A stretch of DNA of 64,000 nt, taken from Ureibacillus composti (GTDB taxonomy: Bacteria > Bacillota > Bacilli > Bacillales_A > Planococcaceae). Below, piece after piece: positions 28,791-37,319 of this stretch. Position numbers and translations under genes: made by a program. The stretch lies in NCBI GenBank assembly GCA_030348875.1, contig JAUCEP010000002.1, forward strand, positions 1,505,001 to 1,569,000, read 5' to 3'. Position 1 is the first letter of the stretch, and each line of letters opens with the position of its first letter. The notes beneath the pieces are model-generated. The model had not been told where the DNA came from. It was given only the letters and a program-made list of their open reading frames with translations, and did no database searches.

Positions 28791-28837
28791 GGACGCATTT
28801 CACTAATAAGGAATGCGTCTATTTCCATTTAGGGACC
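28791..28837 (+). repeat. Dispersed GGGCGC hairpin element
   Basis: GGACGCATTTC / GAATGCGTC arms, loop ACTAATAAG, tail TATTTCCATTTAGGGACCA. About 35 nt further on, GGATATTTATGTTAAAG recurs as it does after the copies at 39804 and 41437. Confidence 0.75.
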
Positions 28838-28934
28838 AGATTTTAGAGCAATCTCTAAAGTAAATTGGATATTTATGTTAAAGTTTAAAGAGGGGGTATG
28901 AAGTAATTTACTTGAAAGGAAGAGTAGGTTACGA

Positions 28935-29056
28935 ATGGGAATGTTTCAAAATAAGATGATAGTTGGAACAGAACTTTTTACGGAAGTCCAACGGTAGGCG
29001 GGATGCTCGTTGTAGGGGCAATAATCCTATATGTAATATTTAATAGTAAATGGTAG
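28935..29056 (+). pseudogene. Frameshifted small membrane-protein gene
   Basis: An ATG frame (MGMFQNKMIVG) runs out of phase with a hydrophobic segment, FYGSPTVGGMLVVGAII then LYVIFNSKW, ending at 29056. One frameshift would join them into a ~40-aa single-span protein. Nothing else is seen between 28838 and 29349. Confidence 0.35.
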
Positions 29057-29349
29057 AAAATCCACTTACGAGATCGTTAACACAATAAGAAATAGTGTTG
29101 AATTGTTAATTATTTAATATAAAAATCTTCAACCATCAATGGTGCTATTGTTTAAAATCAAGGTACAAAATGATGAAACTTTTTTACACTGCTAATCAAT
29201 CATTTCATCTCTTCGCTTCTCGTTTTTTATTAGAATTTCCCATTGCTCTTTAAATAATTATGGTAAGTGATGCATACATCCAAACTATTTTAGGAAAGCT
29301 TTCTTTTAGCTAAAGATTTTTCAAAATATAATGAAATTGAGTGGAAAAA

Positions 29350-30174
29350 ATGCGATCTGTTATTATAGTCATTCTTTTAACAATTACCTTGTTCATTAAC
29401 TGTTCCAATGTTTTAGCAAAAGATGAAAGTGTGGGCATTGAGATTGAAATGCTCCCTTGGGAAAAAGTGCATGAAATTTTGCCAAAGTACAGCAAGTTTA
29501 CAGTATTGGATGTGGAAACAGGGAAAAAGTTTAAGGTGCAGAGACGTGCGGGAAACCGCCATGCGGACGTTCAGCCCTTGACTTCAAAAGATACGAAAAT
29601 AATGAAAGAGATTTATGGTGGAAAATGGAGCTGGAAACGAAGAGCTATTATAGTCATTCATCGAGATCGATGGATTGCGGCTTCAATGCATGGGATGCCA
29701 CATGGTGCTGGTGCATTAGATAATAATTTTCCTGGTCATTTTTGCATTCATTTTTATGGAAGTAAGACACACAGCACAAACTCTATGGATTTATCACATA
29801 AACTCATGATTTTTAAAGCAGCAGGCAAACTTGAAGAGTATGTTACCGGCGCTGACCCGTTTGAACTAATTAATGCATATGTAGCTGGAATTAAGCAGCA
29901 GGATTCCCGGATCATCTCGACCATTTCCCTTCAGCAAATTGACTGGAAAGAGCATTTTCAATCAATTGAAAATATAAATTTGAAACGTTTATCTATTTTT
30001 CCTGTTGAAGACCTAGTAAATCAATTAAGTCTTGAAGTGCCAGTTGAAATCCAATGGGTAAGTAATAATTCAGAAAAAAAAACCTTTAAAGGGGATATTT
30101 ACTTATTCCGTTTTTCTCCCGCAGATGCATGGAAAATAGATAGTATCCGCTTTTTAAAAGATAGTCGTATTTAA
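29350..30174 (+). CDS. Secreted protein of unknown function with GHFCIHF motif
   Basis: 274 aa from ATG 29350 (an in-frame GTG at 29341 is the alternative). The first ~24 residues form a signal peptide ending near NVLAKDES. The central region has VETGKKFKVQRRAGNRHADV, IYGGKWSWKRRAIIVI, SMHGMPHGAGALDNNFPGH and FCIHFYGSKTH. The His/Cys arrangement is reminiscent of L,D-transpeptidase-like enzymes, but the canonical SHGC motif is not present, so function is open. The C-terminal ~90 residues resemble a small ligand-binding (NTF2-like) domain. Confidence 0.7.
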   Translation: MRSVIIVILLTITLFINCSNVLAKDESVGIEIEMLPWEKVHEILPKYSKFTVLDVETGKKFKVQRRAGNRHADVQPLTSKDTKIMKEIYGGKWSWKRRAIIVIHRDRWIAASMHGMPHGAGALDNNFPGHFCIHFYGSKTHSTNSMDLSHKLMIFKAAGKLEEYVTGADPFELINAYVAGIKQQDSRIISTISLQQIDWKEHFQSIENINLKRLSIFPVEDLVNQLSLEVPVEIQWVSNNSEKKTFKGDIYLFRFSPADAWKIDSIRFLKDSRI

Positions 30175-30353
30175 GGGAATTAAAAATAAAAATATTTTTT
30201 GAAGCAATCAATATGAAGAAGGATGATTTTTCATTTTCAAGGATCCTTGTTAAAATACTTTGAAGAATATCTCATCCCCAGAATATATCCACACTATTAT
30301 AAATGTATTTTAATCTTATGCGAAGTCATTAAGCAGTAGCATATTCCATAATA

Positions 30354-30401
30354 GGGCGCTTTCCTCAAATAAGGAGAGTGCCTTTCTTCATATAAAAGGG
30401 G
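30354..30401 (+). repeat. Dispersed GGGCGC hairpin element
   Basis: GGGCGCTTTCCTC, loop AAATAA, GGAGAGTGCC, tail TTTCTTCATATAAAAGGGGA. A well-preserved copy between the secreted protein and csaA. Confidence 0.75.
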
Positions 30402-30552
30402 ATTTAATGGAAGAAAATTTTGAAACTTTACTTTCAAATAAGATATAACTTTTACTAGGTAAACTGCTGGATAGCGTTTGTTCAATAACCTTTAATCATA
30501 TTAAGTAATGAGTTAAAATTAAAATAACTGTAAGAAAATGGAGGGTTGTTGA

Positions 30553-30882
30553 ATGGCAACGATTGAGGACTTTTTAAAATTAGATATCCGTATTGGTACT
30601 GTTGTTAAGGCGGAATTTTTTTCTGAAGCAAGAAAACCTGCAATAAAATTAGAAATTGATTTTGGGGAAGTGGGTATTAAGCAGTCTTCAGCACAAATTA
30701 CAAGAAGATACGAACCAGAACAACTTATTGGAAGTCAAGTAGTCGCAGTAGTAAACTTCCCTCCAAGACGTATCGCAGGCTTTAAATCTGAGGTATTGGT
30801 AATTGGAGGCGTCCCAGGAGAAGATGACGTAGTATTATTAAAACCAGATCAACCTGTTAAAAATGGAACACCAATAGCATAA
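30553..30882 (+). CDS. csaA: CsaA, tRNA-binding-domain chaperone-like protein
   Basis: 109 aa, full length for CsaA, a homodimeric OB-fold protein related to the tRNA-binding domain and described as a secretion-related chaperone in B. subtilis. Motifs: [63 protein letters not shown] with GGAGGG. Monocistronic. Confidence 0.93.
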   Translation: MATIEDFLKLDIRIGTVVKAEFFSEARKPAIKLEIDFGEVGIKQSSAQITRRYEPEQLIGSQVVAVVNFPPRRIAGFKSEVLVIGGVPGEDDVVLLKPDQPVKNGTPIA

Positions 30883-30967
30883 AAAATTCAAAGCAACTTA
30901 ATGTCAGATCAGAAATTGTTTCGTTAAAAGGGTCTTTAGTGGATAATGATGATCCTCAACAATCAAG

Positions 30968-31006
30968 TCGCGTTCATTTAGAAACGAGTCTTTATTTGTT
31001 AGGGCC
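30968..31006 (+). repeat. Dispersed GGGCGC hairpin element, degenerate copy
   Basis: GTCGCGTTCATTTAGAAACG then AGTCTTTATTTGTTAGGGCCA. The tail and GGGCCA end are clear; the arms are eroded. Confidence 0.4.
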
Positions 31007-31122
31007 ATTTAATGAACAACATTTTATGAGAATATTGGTATCTAGATTTAAGTTTAGATTGGGTTGTGAAGATTGGTACTTAAACTACTTTTATTCAATT
31101 GGAAAGTAAATGGAGAGATACA

Positions 31123-31575
31123 TTGATTAAAAAAATTGATATTACTAACCCTAAGCTTGCTAAAGAAGTATTAAACATTCAAATTCCTTCATATAAGATA
31201 GAGGCTGCAATGATTGACTTTTATGAATTGCCGCCATTAAAAGACACAGTAGAAACCTTGCAGCAATGCGAAGAGACTTTCTTTGGTTATTATTTAAATG
31301 AAGAATTATGCGGAGTTATATCTATAAAAACAGAGAAAGGTATAATTGACATACATCGGTTAATGGTGCATCCAAAACACTTCAGAAAAGGGATTGCCAA
31401 AATTTTATTGGAGTTCATTGAAAGCAATTTTGTTGATTTTGAAAAAATAATAGTGTCAACTGGATCCAAGAATATACCAGCAGTGACCTTTTATTTGAAA
31501 AATGGCTTTATCAAAACAAAAGAAAAAAGAATTACAGAACGCCTATCTTTAACTTCTTTTAAAAAGGAAATTTAA
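31123..31575 (+). CDS. GNAT-family N-acetyltransferase
   Basis: About 150 aa from TTG 31123, which has GGAGAG six nt upstream; the frame is open from 31099. The GNAT core is visible: FGYYLNEELCGVISI, IHRLMVHPKHFRKGIAKILL (acetyl-CoA-binding pyrophosphate loop) and STGSKNIPAVTFYLKNGF. Substrate unknown. A hairpin (AAAGTTC / GAACTTT near 31640-31669) follows the stop. Confidence 0.85.
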   Translation: MIKKIDITNPKLAKEVLNIQIPSYKIEAAMIDFYELPPLKDTVETLQQCEETFFGYYLNEELCGVISIKTEKGIIDIHRLMVHPKHFRKGIAKILLEFIESNFVDFEKIIVSTGSKNIPAVTFYLKNGFIKTKEKRITERLSLTSFKKEI

Positions 31576-31701
31576 TATTGATTTATTATACAATATGATT
31601 TAATCCCACCCTCATAGTGGAATGTCTCATGAATTATAAAGTTCAGGATTTATGGTGGTGAACTTTATTATGAAGTAGAGCGTTTTTTATGAGAAATATT
31701 A

Positions 31702-31731
31702 AAGTGCCAGTCCGATAGCAGACTGGCACTT
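31702..31731. terminator. Bidirectional terminator between GNAT gene and amtB
   Basis: Perfect 11-bp stem AAGTGCCAGTC / GACTGGCACTT with an 8-nt loop, with T/A-rich flanks on both sides, between convergent genes. Confidence 0.8.
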
Positions 31732-31753
31732 ATAATGATATATTTAGCTTAAA

Positions 31754-33070
31754 CTAGGAGGGGGTTTTATCTAACGACTTTTTATTATTAGCAGGGGCAA
31801 CTAAGATGCCTGTTGTTTCTTCAAAATCATATAAATTTGTAGGTAAATCAGTGAATCGTTCTAATTCATTATATGCAGGAATACCGTGGTAGGACATATC
31901 TAACCCTTCCTCTTCTTCACGTTCACTTGCTCGTAAACCGACAGTGATCTCACATACCTTTGCTATAACGGTTCCGCCGATTAGACCCCATACAACTACG
32001 ACAATTGAACCCAATAATTGTACTTTTATGAGAGAAGTATCACCAGTTGTAAAGAGACCTTGAGATGTGTCGAATAGTCCAACTGCAATCGTTCCAAATA
32101 CTCCATTAAAACCGTGTACAGCCACAGCTCCAACAGGGTCATCCACTTTTAGAGTATCTACTAATAAAGTAGCATAAATAACAATCGCACCACTGGTAAC
32201 GCCAATAATGATTGCACTCCATTGAGAAACAAATGCACATCCAGCAGTTATAGCTACCAAGCCTGCTAATACACCGTTAATTGTCATACTTGGGTCTGCT
32301 TTTCCAAACTTTTTCATTGTCATGAAGAGAGCAGAAGTACCACCACTTGCACCAGCAAGAAGTGTATTAAGGGCAATCGTTGCAAGGGATGTATTGGATG
32401 CATCTAATGTGCTTCCTGCATTAAAAGCAAACCAACCGAACCATAAAATAAAAGCACCAGCTGAAGCTAAAGGAATGTTACTAGGTGCAAATACATTCGC
32501 ACTACCATCCGAATTAAATCTTCCTTTTCTTGGTCCCAATATTTTTGCTATCGCAAAAGCAACAAATCCACCAAGCGCGTGAATAGCAGCAGATCCTGCA
32601 AAATCTTTCATTCCCAATTTTGCTAACCAACCCTCGTTATTCCAAATCCAATGACCCGATAGTGGATAGATGATAATACAAATAAGTGCAACTGCTACAA
32701 TATAAGCATTAAAGTTCATACGTTCGGCTACTGCACCTGAAACAATCGAGATACTAGCAACTGCAAATCCCATTTGAAAAAGAACAAAAGCTGCACTAGG
32801 TAATTCAATTGATAAAGAAATCTTTTCTGGACTGCCAAAAAAACTTGTCCCAATCAATCCAAAGGCATCTTCCCCATACATAATGCCAAAGCCAATGAGC
32901 CAAAAAGTTAAGATGCCTACTGTTAAATCTACAAAAATCTTCATCGTAACATTGACAGCATTCTTAGTTCGAACCAAACCAGATTCTAGTAAACTAAATC
33001 CACCCTCCATGAATAAGACCATTGCTGCAGCTAACACAATCCATACTGTATTTAAATATATAAGTTCCAT
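31754..33070 (-). CDS. amtB: Ammonium transporter, AmtB/NrgA family
   Basis: 438 aa with 11 membrane segments. Amt signature stretches: MEGGFSLLESGLVRTKNAVN, FAGSAAIHALGGFVAFAIAK (first pore His), WFGWFAFNAGSTL, and DDPVGAVAVHGFNGVFGTIA (second pore His). The C-terminal ~50 residues are a cytoplasmic tail that contacts P-II proteins. It lies 5 nt downstream of glnK. In B. subtilis the order is amtB (nrgA) then glnK (nrgB); here it is reversed. Confidence 0.94.
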   Translation of the reverse strand: MELIYLNTVWIVLAAAMVLFMEGGFSLLESGLVRTKNAVNVTMKIFVDLTVGILTFWLIGFGIMYGEDAFGLIGTSFFGSPEKISLSIELPSAAFVLFQMGFAVASISIVSGAVAERMNFNAYIVAVALICIIIYPLSGHWIWNNEGWLAKLGMKDFAGSAAIHALGGFVAFAIAKILGPRKGRFNSDGSANVFAPSNIPLASAGAFILWFGWFAFNAGSTLDASNTSLATIALNTLLAGASGGTSALFMTMKKFGKADPSMTINGVLAGLVAITAGCAFVSQWSAIIIGVTSGAIVIYATLLVDTLKVDDPVGAVAVHGFNGVFGTIAVGLFDTSQGLFTTGDTSLIKVQLLGSIVVVVWGLIGGTVIAKVCEITVGLRASEREEEEGLDMSYHGIPAYNELERFTDLPTNLYDFEETTGILVAPANNKKSLDKTPS

Positions 33071-33075
33071 GTTAT

Positions 33076-33435
33076 TTACCCCTCCGGATTTGCTAAATCA
33101 TCTATACTTAGATCTGCCTCACCTGTCTTAATGTTATAGGCTTCTAGAATAGGATACACATAAATTTTGCCATCCCCATCTTCACCTGTCTGTGCAGAAG
33201 CAACAATTGTCTCAATTGTTTGCTTGACCATATAATCGGAAAGGACAATCTCCAATTTAATTTTAGGGCGTAGAGTTACTTTGTAATTTTTTCCTCTATA
33301 AACCCCTTGAGTTTCTTTTTGTTTCCCTCTTCCAACTGCTTGGGATACTGTGAAGCCTGTAATCCCTATATTCTTTAATCCTTTTAACGTATCAGTCAGC
33401 TTTTCAGGTCTTATGATTGCTTCGATTTTTTTCAT
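33076..33435 (-). CDS. glnK: P-II family nitrogen regulatory protein GlnK
   Basis: 119 aa P-II protein: MKKIEAIIRPEKLTDTLKGL, the T-loop GRGKQKETQGVYRGKNYKV with Tyr conserved, and TGEDGDGKIYVYPILEAYNI. It regulates AmtB by reversible binding in response to ATP/ADP and 2-oxoglutarate. First gene of the glnK-amtB operon. A TnrA-like half-site (TGTTAAATTTTTAT, 33452 onwards) lies upstream but its right half does not match. Confidence 0.93.
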   Translation of the reverse strand: MKKIEAIIRPEKLTDTLKGLKNIGITGFTVSQAVGRGKQKETQGVYRGKNYKVTLRPKIKLEIVLSDYMVKQTIETIVASAQTGEDGDGKIYVYPILEAYNIKTGEADLSIDDLANPEG

Positions 33436-33628
33436 TTTTGCCCCCTGATTATGTTAAATTTTTATTGTACTAATATAGTATATTTTTTTCATATATCCAA
33501 TATCGATAATAGATTATACCTATCTTAAAAGAATATTTAATGCCAGAGAGGATAGGCTTAACCAAGATGAAACATCGGCACTTGGTTATTGTTCAATAAT
33601 GATAGAAATTTGTTAAGGAGTTAAAAAT

Positions 33629-33943
33629 TTGTTTATCAGAACATTTATTCAGGCTAAAACGAGAAAAGAAGCAGAAACTTATTTAAAAAATTTATTAGAC
33701 TTTGCAGAAACGCTAAATTTAAAATTAAAAATAATTAATCTTGAGCCTTACTGGAAATTTGATGATAGCTTTCAAGTCAGTGGTATTGATCCAAGAGATA
33801 AACAATTAAGAAAGTTGTTAGAAGGTATTGCATCAAAATGGAGTGGTTTTCCAAATAGTTTTTTAGCATCAAAAACACTTGAAGGTTGTACGATATTTCT
33901 TGATAATATTGAATTTATTGAAATTTTCAATAAAGATTTCTAA
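33629..33943 (+). CDS. Hypothetical protein, 104 aa
   Basis: TTG start with AAGGAG 8 nt upstream. A small soluble alpha/beta protein (FIRTFIQAKTRKEAETYL; YWKFDDSFQVSGIDPRDKQL; KWSGFPNSF). No signal or membrane segment. No family recognised, though the size and acidic/aromatic content resemble immunity-type or adaptor proteins. Monocistronic. Confidence 0.65.
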   Translation: MFIRTFIQAKTRKEAETYLKNLLDFAETLNLKLKIINLEPYWKFDDSFQVSGIDPRDKQLRKLLEGIASKWSGFPNSFLASKTLEGCTIFLDNIEFIEIFNKDF

Positions 33944-34027
33944 ATTTGTCTTTATGTTTGTAATATGTTGTGATTTAACTTAATAAGGAACTATTTTGCA
34001 ACTTTCACTTTTTTAAATATTCCTCAA

Positions 34028-34065
34028 GGGGACGTTATTTTTGAAGAATTGGCGTTCGTTTTGAG
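34028..34065 (+). repeat. Dispersed GGGCGC hairpin element, diverged
   Basis: GGGGACGTTATTTTTGAA, GAATTGGCGTTCGTTTTGAG: recognisable left arm, loop and right arm, without the GGGCCA end. Confidence 0.45.
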
Positions 34066-34118
34066 TTTGAGTAGCATTCTTATAAGAAGGTCTCAAACAA
34101 TGCTTTGGAAAAATTTAA

Positions 34119-34160
34119 AAATCAAGCCTTTTCAGTTTAAATTGAATAGGCTTGATTTTT
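34119..34160. terminator. Terminator-like hairpin between convergent genes
   Basis: AATCAAGCCTTTTCA pairs with TGAATAGGCTTGATT (one bulge), loop GTTTAAAT, followed by TTTATTGTTCTTT. Confidence 0.75.
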
Positions 34161-34285
34161 ATTGTTCTTTAGTTTTGAGTGACACTAAGAGCGATTAAGC
34201 GTTGGTCTAATAATTTTGTTTCATTAACAGAAAAATAATTTCTGAATTTTATAGTTAAATGCAAATAGAGACTTTTAAGAAAAGG

Positions 34286-35674
34286 TTATTCGCTCAACCG
34301 GATCTCAACAGTTGTCCCAATGCCGATCTTACTGGTTAAGTTTACTTTCCCTCCATGTGCCTCGATAATATCCCTTGAAATGGCCATGCCGAGACCTGTT
34401 CCTTGAATGTTGCTTGTATTTGTACCCCGATAGTAGCGTTCGAAGATTTGTTCCAGGTCATCTGCAGGTATACCTTTTCCGTTATCTTCAATTGTGAGTC
34501 TGTCTGTATGGATCCGAATCGTTACGGCAATGTTTTCGTCATTATGGATCAGCGCATTGTATACGAAATTTAAAATCGCGCGTTTCATGAGATGACGGTC
34601 GATATTCCACTTCAAATCCGGAGAATCACTAATGAAGGAAATTTCGTATTGCCCAAATTGCGGATCATTTAATAAATCAATGACAATTTCGCGCACAAAG
34701 CTTTCCAGTCGTGTTTCCTGCAAGGTGAGGGGCATGTCCTGATTGCGAAGACGCATCGTTAAATTAAAATCATCTAGCAAGTTTTTCATATAAATCGATT
34801 GACGTTCAATGACTTCGGAGTATTCCAAACGTTCCAATTGCGATACGTCTTGATCACGAAGCAATTCTGCATATCCTTGTATGGAAGCAAGCGGCGTTTT
34901 TAAATCATGGGAGACATTGCTGATCCATTCAGCACGCATCTTTTCCAGTTTTAGACGTTCTTCTTCATGTGCTTGCAGTGATTGTGATACATCATTTAAA
35001 TTTGAAAAAACAGGTTTGTAGATTCCGGGCTTTTTCGTTTCTTGTACCGTAAAATTCCTTTTTTTGAGCTGTGAAATCCGGTCTATAATATTGGCGACAG
35101 GCTTTGTTAGAACAGTACTAAATAATAAACCAACGAGCATGGCAATGAATAAATCGACGATGACAATCGCTAACAAAGATTTCATTGCATAGGAAAAAAT
35201 AGTTTTAGAATCCATCATGAATACTATTCTATTTTCTTTCGAATCAGGGACACCAATCAAATAGCTGTATGATTCAAATTCTCCAATGAAATAAGTATTT
35301 AATTCATTGTCCATATATTTATATTTATGGATAAGTTCAATTGGGCTATAGTGTGTTGAAAGATCTTGCGGTGCAAGGTAAGAAGATTGAACTTGTCCGT
35401 TCTGATCTAAAATCTGTATCCATCCTCCAAATACCCGTAGTGCCTCAATTCCTTCTTCGGAAACAACAGGCTCTCCATTTTCAAGCGATATATATTTGTC
35501 AAATCCGCGTGTAAAGGTTTCGCCTGAGTTCTTGGTCACTTCATCGATTCCGTGTTTCTGTTGATAAATAAGCACGCCCATTAAAATAAAGGTATTAAGG
35601 AAGATTACGATAAAGACAATGCTCAGCACCGAAATCAAGTAGCGGATTGTTAATTTCCATTTCAACTCAATCAC
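34286..35674 (-). CDS. Sensor histidine kinase (EnvZ/OmpR type)
   Basis: 462 aa. Membrane segments at ~13-36 and ~166-190 enclose a ~130-residue extracytoplasmic sensor. A HAMP region follows, then HisKA with NVSHDLKTPLASIQGYAELL (His ~256), and HATPase motifs NFVYNALIHN (N), EDNGKGIPADD (G1) and GTGLGMAIS (G2). The large sensor distinguishes it from the BceS/YxdK kinases, which lack one, although the target module next door is of YxdLM type. It abuts the response regulator gene directly. Confidence 0.92.
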   Translation of the reverse strand: MIELKWKLTIRYLISVLSIVFIVIFLNTFILMGVLIYQQKHGIDEVTKNSGETFTRGFDKYISLENGEPVVSEEGIEALRVFGGWIQILDQNGQVQSSYLAPQDLSTHYSPIELIHKYKYMDNELNTYFIGEFESYSYLIGVPDSKENRIVFMMDSKTIFSYAMKSLLAIVIVDLFIAMLVGLLFSTVLTKPVANIIDRISQLKKRNFTVQETKKPGIYKPVFSNLNDVSQSLQAHEEERLKLEKMRAEWISNVSHDLKTPLASIQGYAELLRDQDVSQLERLEYSEVIERQSIYMKNLLDDFNLTMRLRNQDMPLTLQETRLESFVREIVIDLLNDPQFGQYEISFISDSPDLKWNIDRHLMKRAILNFVYNALIHNDENIAVTIRIHTDRLTIEDNGKGIPADDLEQIFERYYRGTNTSNIQGTGLGMAISRDIIEAHGGKVNLTSKIGIGTTVEIRLSE

Positions 35675-36394
35675 CTATTTCACGATAAATCTATAGCCGA
35701 GCCCCTTGACTGTTGTAATAAAGGCTGGCTTCGAGGGGGTTTCTTCAATTTTTTCACGGAGCCTTCTAATATGAACCATTAATGTATTGTCTGCCCCATA
35801 AAAATCCTCTCCCCAAACACTTTCGAACAGTCTTTCTTTGCTGATAATCCTGTTTGGGTTGTGCATAAAGCACGCCATTAAACCGACTTCTTTTGCCGTT
35901 AGATCAAGAAGCTCACCATTTTTCACTACTTCCGTTTCGTCATGATTGATTGTAAATGGACCGACTGTCATCGATTTGTTTGCATTTGTTTGCGCAGACA
36001 TTTCCATTGTATATACGCCTGCGCGCCTAAGTTGAGCCTTTACACGAAAAGCCACTTCCTTTGGACTGAATGGTTTTGTAATATAATCATCGCCACCAAT
36101 CGCTAGTCCCAAAATTTTATCGATTTCATCTGATTTAGCAGATAAAAATAATACAGGAATTCGTGAAACCTCACGTATTTTATTGCATAAATCATAGCCC
36201 TCGCCATCTGGCAGCATGATATCTAATATGGCGATATTCGGGTTGAACGAATTAAATTTCTCCCATCCCTCTTGAACAGAACCAGCCACTTCAACCTCTG
36301 TAAGTCCTTCCTTTGCAAGCGCAACTTTTATTAAATGACATAAGTCGCTCTCATCATCCACGATCAAAATACGCGGTTTCTCCAACGATCTCAC
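35675..36394 (-). CDS. OmpR-family response regulator
   Basis: 239 aa. Receiver domain with DD at 13-14, phosphoacceptor Asp58 (AILDIMLPDGEG), Thr/Ser (FLSAK) and Lys (YITKPF). C-terminal winged helix: LDLTAKEVGLMACFMHNPNR, SVWGEDFYGADNTLMVHIRR, FITTVKGLGYRF. First gene of the regulator-kinase pair, divergent from the ABC module; the shared intergenic region carries 11-bp repeats typical of OmpR-family sites. Confidence 0.94.
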   Translation of the reverse strand: MRSLEKPRILIVDDESDLCHLIKVALAKEGLTEVEVAGSVQEGWEKFNSFNPNIAILDIMLPDGEGYDLCNKIREVSRIPVLFLSAKSDEIDKILGLAIGGDDYITKPFSPKEVAFRVKAQLRRAGVYTMEMSAQTNANKSMTVGPFTINHDETEVVKNGELLDLTAKEVGLMACFMHNPNRIISKERLFESVWGEDFYGADNTLMVHIRRLREKIEETPSKPAFITTVKGLGYRFIVK

Positions 36395-36470
36395 ATCCTT
36401 TCTTTAAAAATGGAGCCTCTCTTTATTTACAGTCTAAACAAATTAAATTGAGTTCATGTAATTTTAACAT

Positions 36471-36524
36471 TTAAGGATTTTGTAAGGTAGACGTGAATTT
36501 AGCGTAAGGTTTGCCCGGTATAGT
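36471..36524 (+). promoter_or_regulatory. Tandem 11-bp repeats (OmpR-type operator) and -10 box of the ABC module
   Basis: Consecutive 11-mers from 36471: TTAAGGATTTT, GTAAGGTAGAC, GTGAATTTAGC, GTAAGGTTTGC (ending 36514). Then CCGG and TATAGT (36519-36524) as -10, about 30 nt before the ATPase start. No good -35 is present; the repeats occupy its place, the usual architecture of a response-regulator-activated promoter. This is probably the binding site of the adjacent regulator. Confidence 0.6.
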
Positions 36525-36551
36525 TAAGACATAAGAAAGAGGTGCATATGG

Positions 36552-37319
36552 ATGGAACCATTATTAGTAGTACGAAATGTAGAAAAAATTTATGGGAATA
36601 GCGCAAATACCTTTAAGGCGCTTGAAAATATATCATTTAAAATTGACCAAGGAGAATTTGTAGGTGTCATGGGGCCTTCAGGAGCAGGTAAATCAACATT
36701 GCTGAATGTGCTTGCGACGATCGATTCACCGACAAGTGGAGATATTTTAATCAGTAATGACAACATTGCAAAGATGAAGGAAGAGGCGCTTTCAGATTTT
36801 CGCCGGGATCACCTTGGATTTATATTTCAGGATTATAACCTGCTGGATTCATTAACTGTACGTGAAAATATTCTTCTTCCACTAGCAATTGCAAAGAAAC
36901 CGGCTGCTGTGATTCAAGCACGTGTAGACACAATTGCCCGTACATTTGGCATTTCAAATTTACTCGACAAATACCCATACCAGATCTCTGGCGGTCAAAA
37001 GCAGCGTACAGCTGCGAGCCGTGCACTCGTCTCTAATCCAAGGCTTATTTTTGCTGATGAACCTACAGGGGCATTGGATTCGAAATCAGCCACGGACTTG
37101 CTGGAGAGTTTAAGCAAAATGAATGTTGAGTATGAAACAACAATTATGATGGTGACGCATGATGCATACGCTGCAAGCTTCTGCCGTCGAATTTTATTCA
37201 TCAAGGATGGCCAATTGTTGAAGGAAATATTCCGCGGAACAAAGACACGCAAGGAATTTTTCCAAATGATTTTAGATGAACTGGCACGAATAGGTGGTGA
37301 CGTGTATGACGTTATTTGA
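36552..37319 (+). CDS. ABC transporter ATP-binding protein, YxdL/BceA-like
   Basis: 255 aa. Walker A GPSGAGKST, the Q-loop FIFQDYNLLDSLTVRENILL, signature ISGGQKQRTAASRAL, Walker B LIFADEPTGALDS and H-loop MMVTHD. Length and motifs match peptide-antibiotic resistance/sensing ATPases of the BceA/YxdL group. Its stop overlaps the permease start by 14 nt. Confidence 0.92.
   Translation: MEPLLVVRNVEKIYGNSANTFKALENISFKIDQGEFVGVMGPSGAGKSTLLNVLATIDSPTSGDILISNDNIAKMKEEALSDFRRDHLGFIFQDYNLLDSLTVRENILLPLAIAKKPAAVIQARVDTIARTFGISNLLDKYPYQISGGQKQRTAASRALVSNPRLIFADEPTGALDSKSATDLLESLSKMNVEYETTIMMVTHDAYAASFCRRILFIKDGQLLKEIFRGTKTRKEFFQMILDELARIGGDVYDVI

Noticed and set aside
33452-33469. TnrA box upstream of glnK
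   Set aside because: The left half fits TGTNANA but the right half lacks the TNACA part, so regulation by TnrA cannot be claimed.
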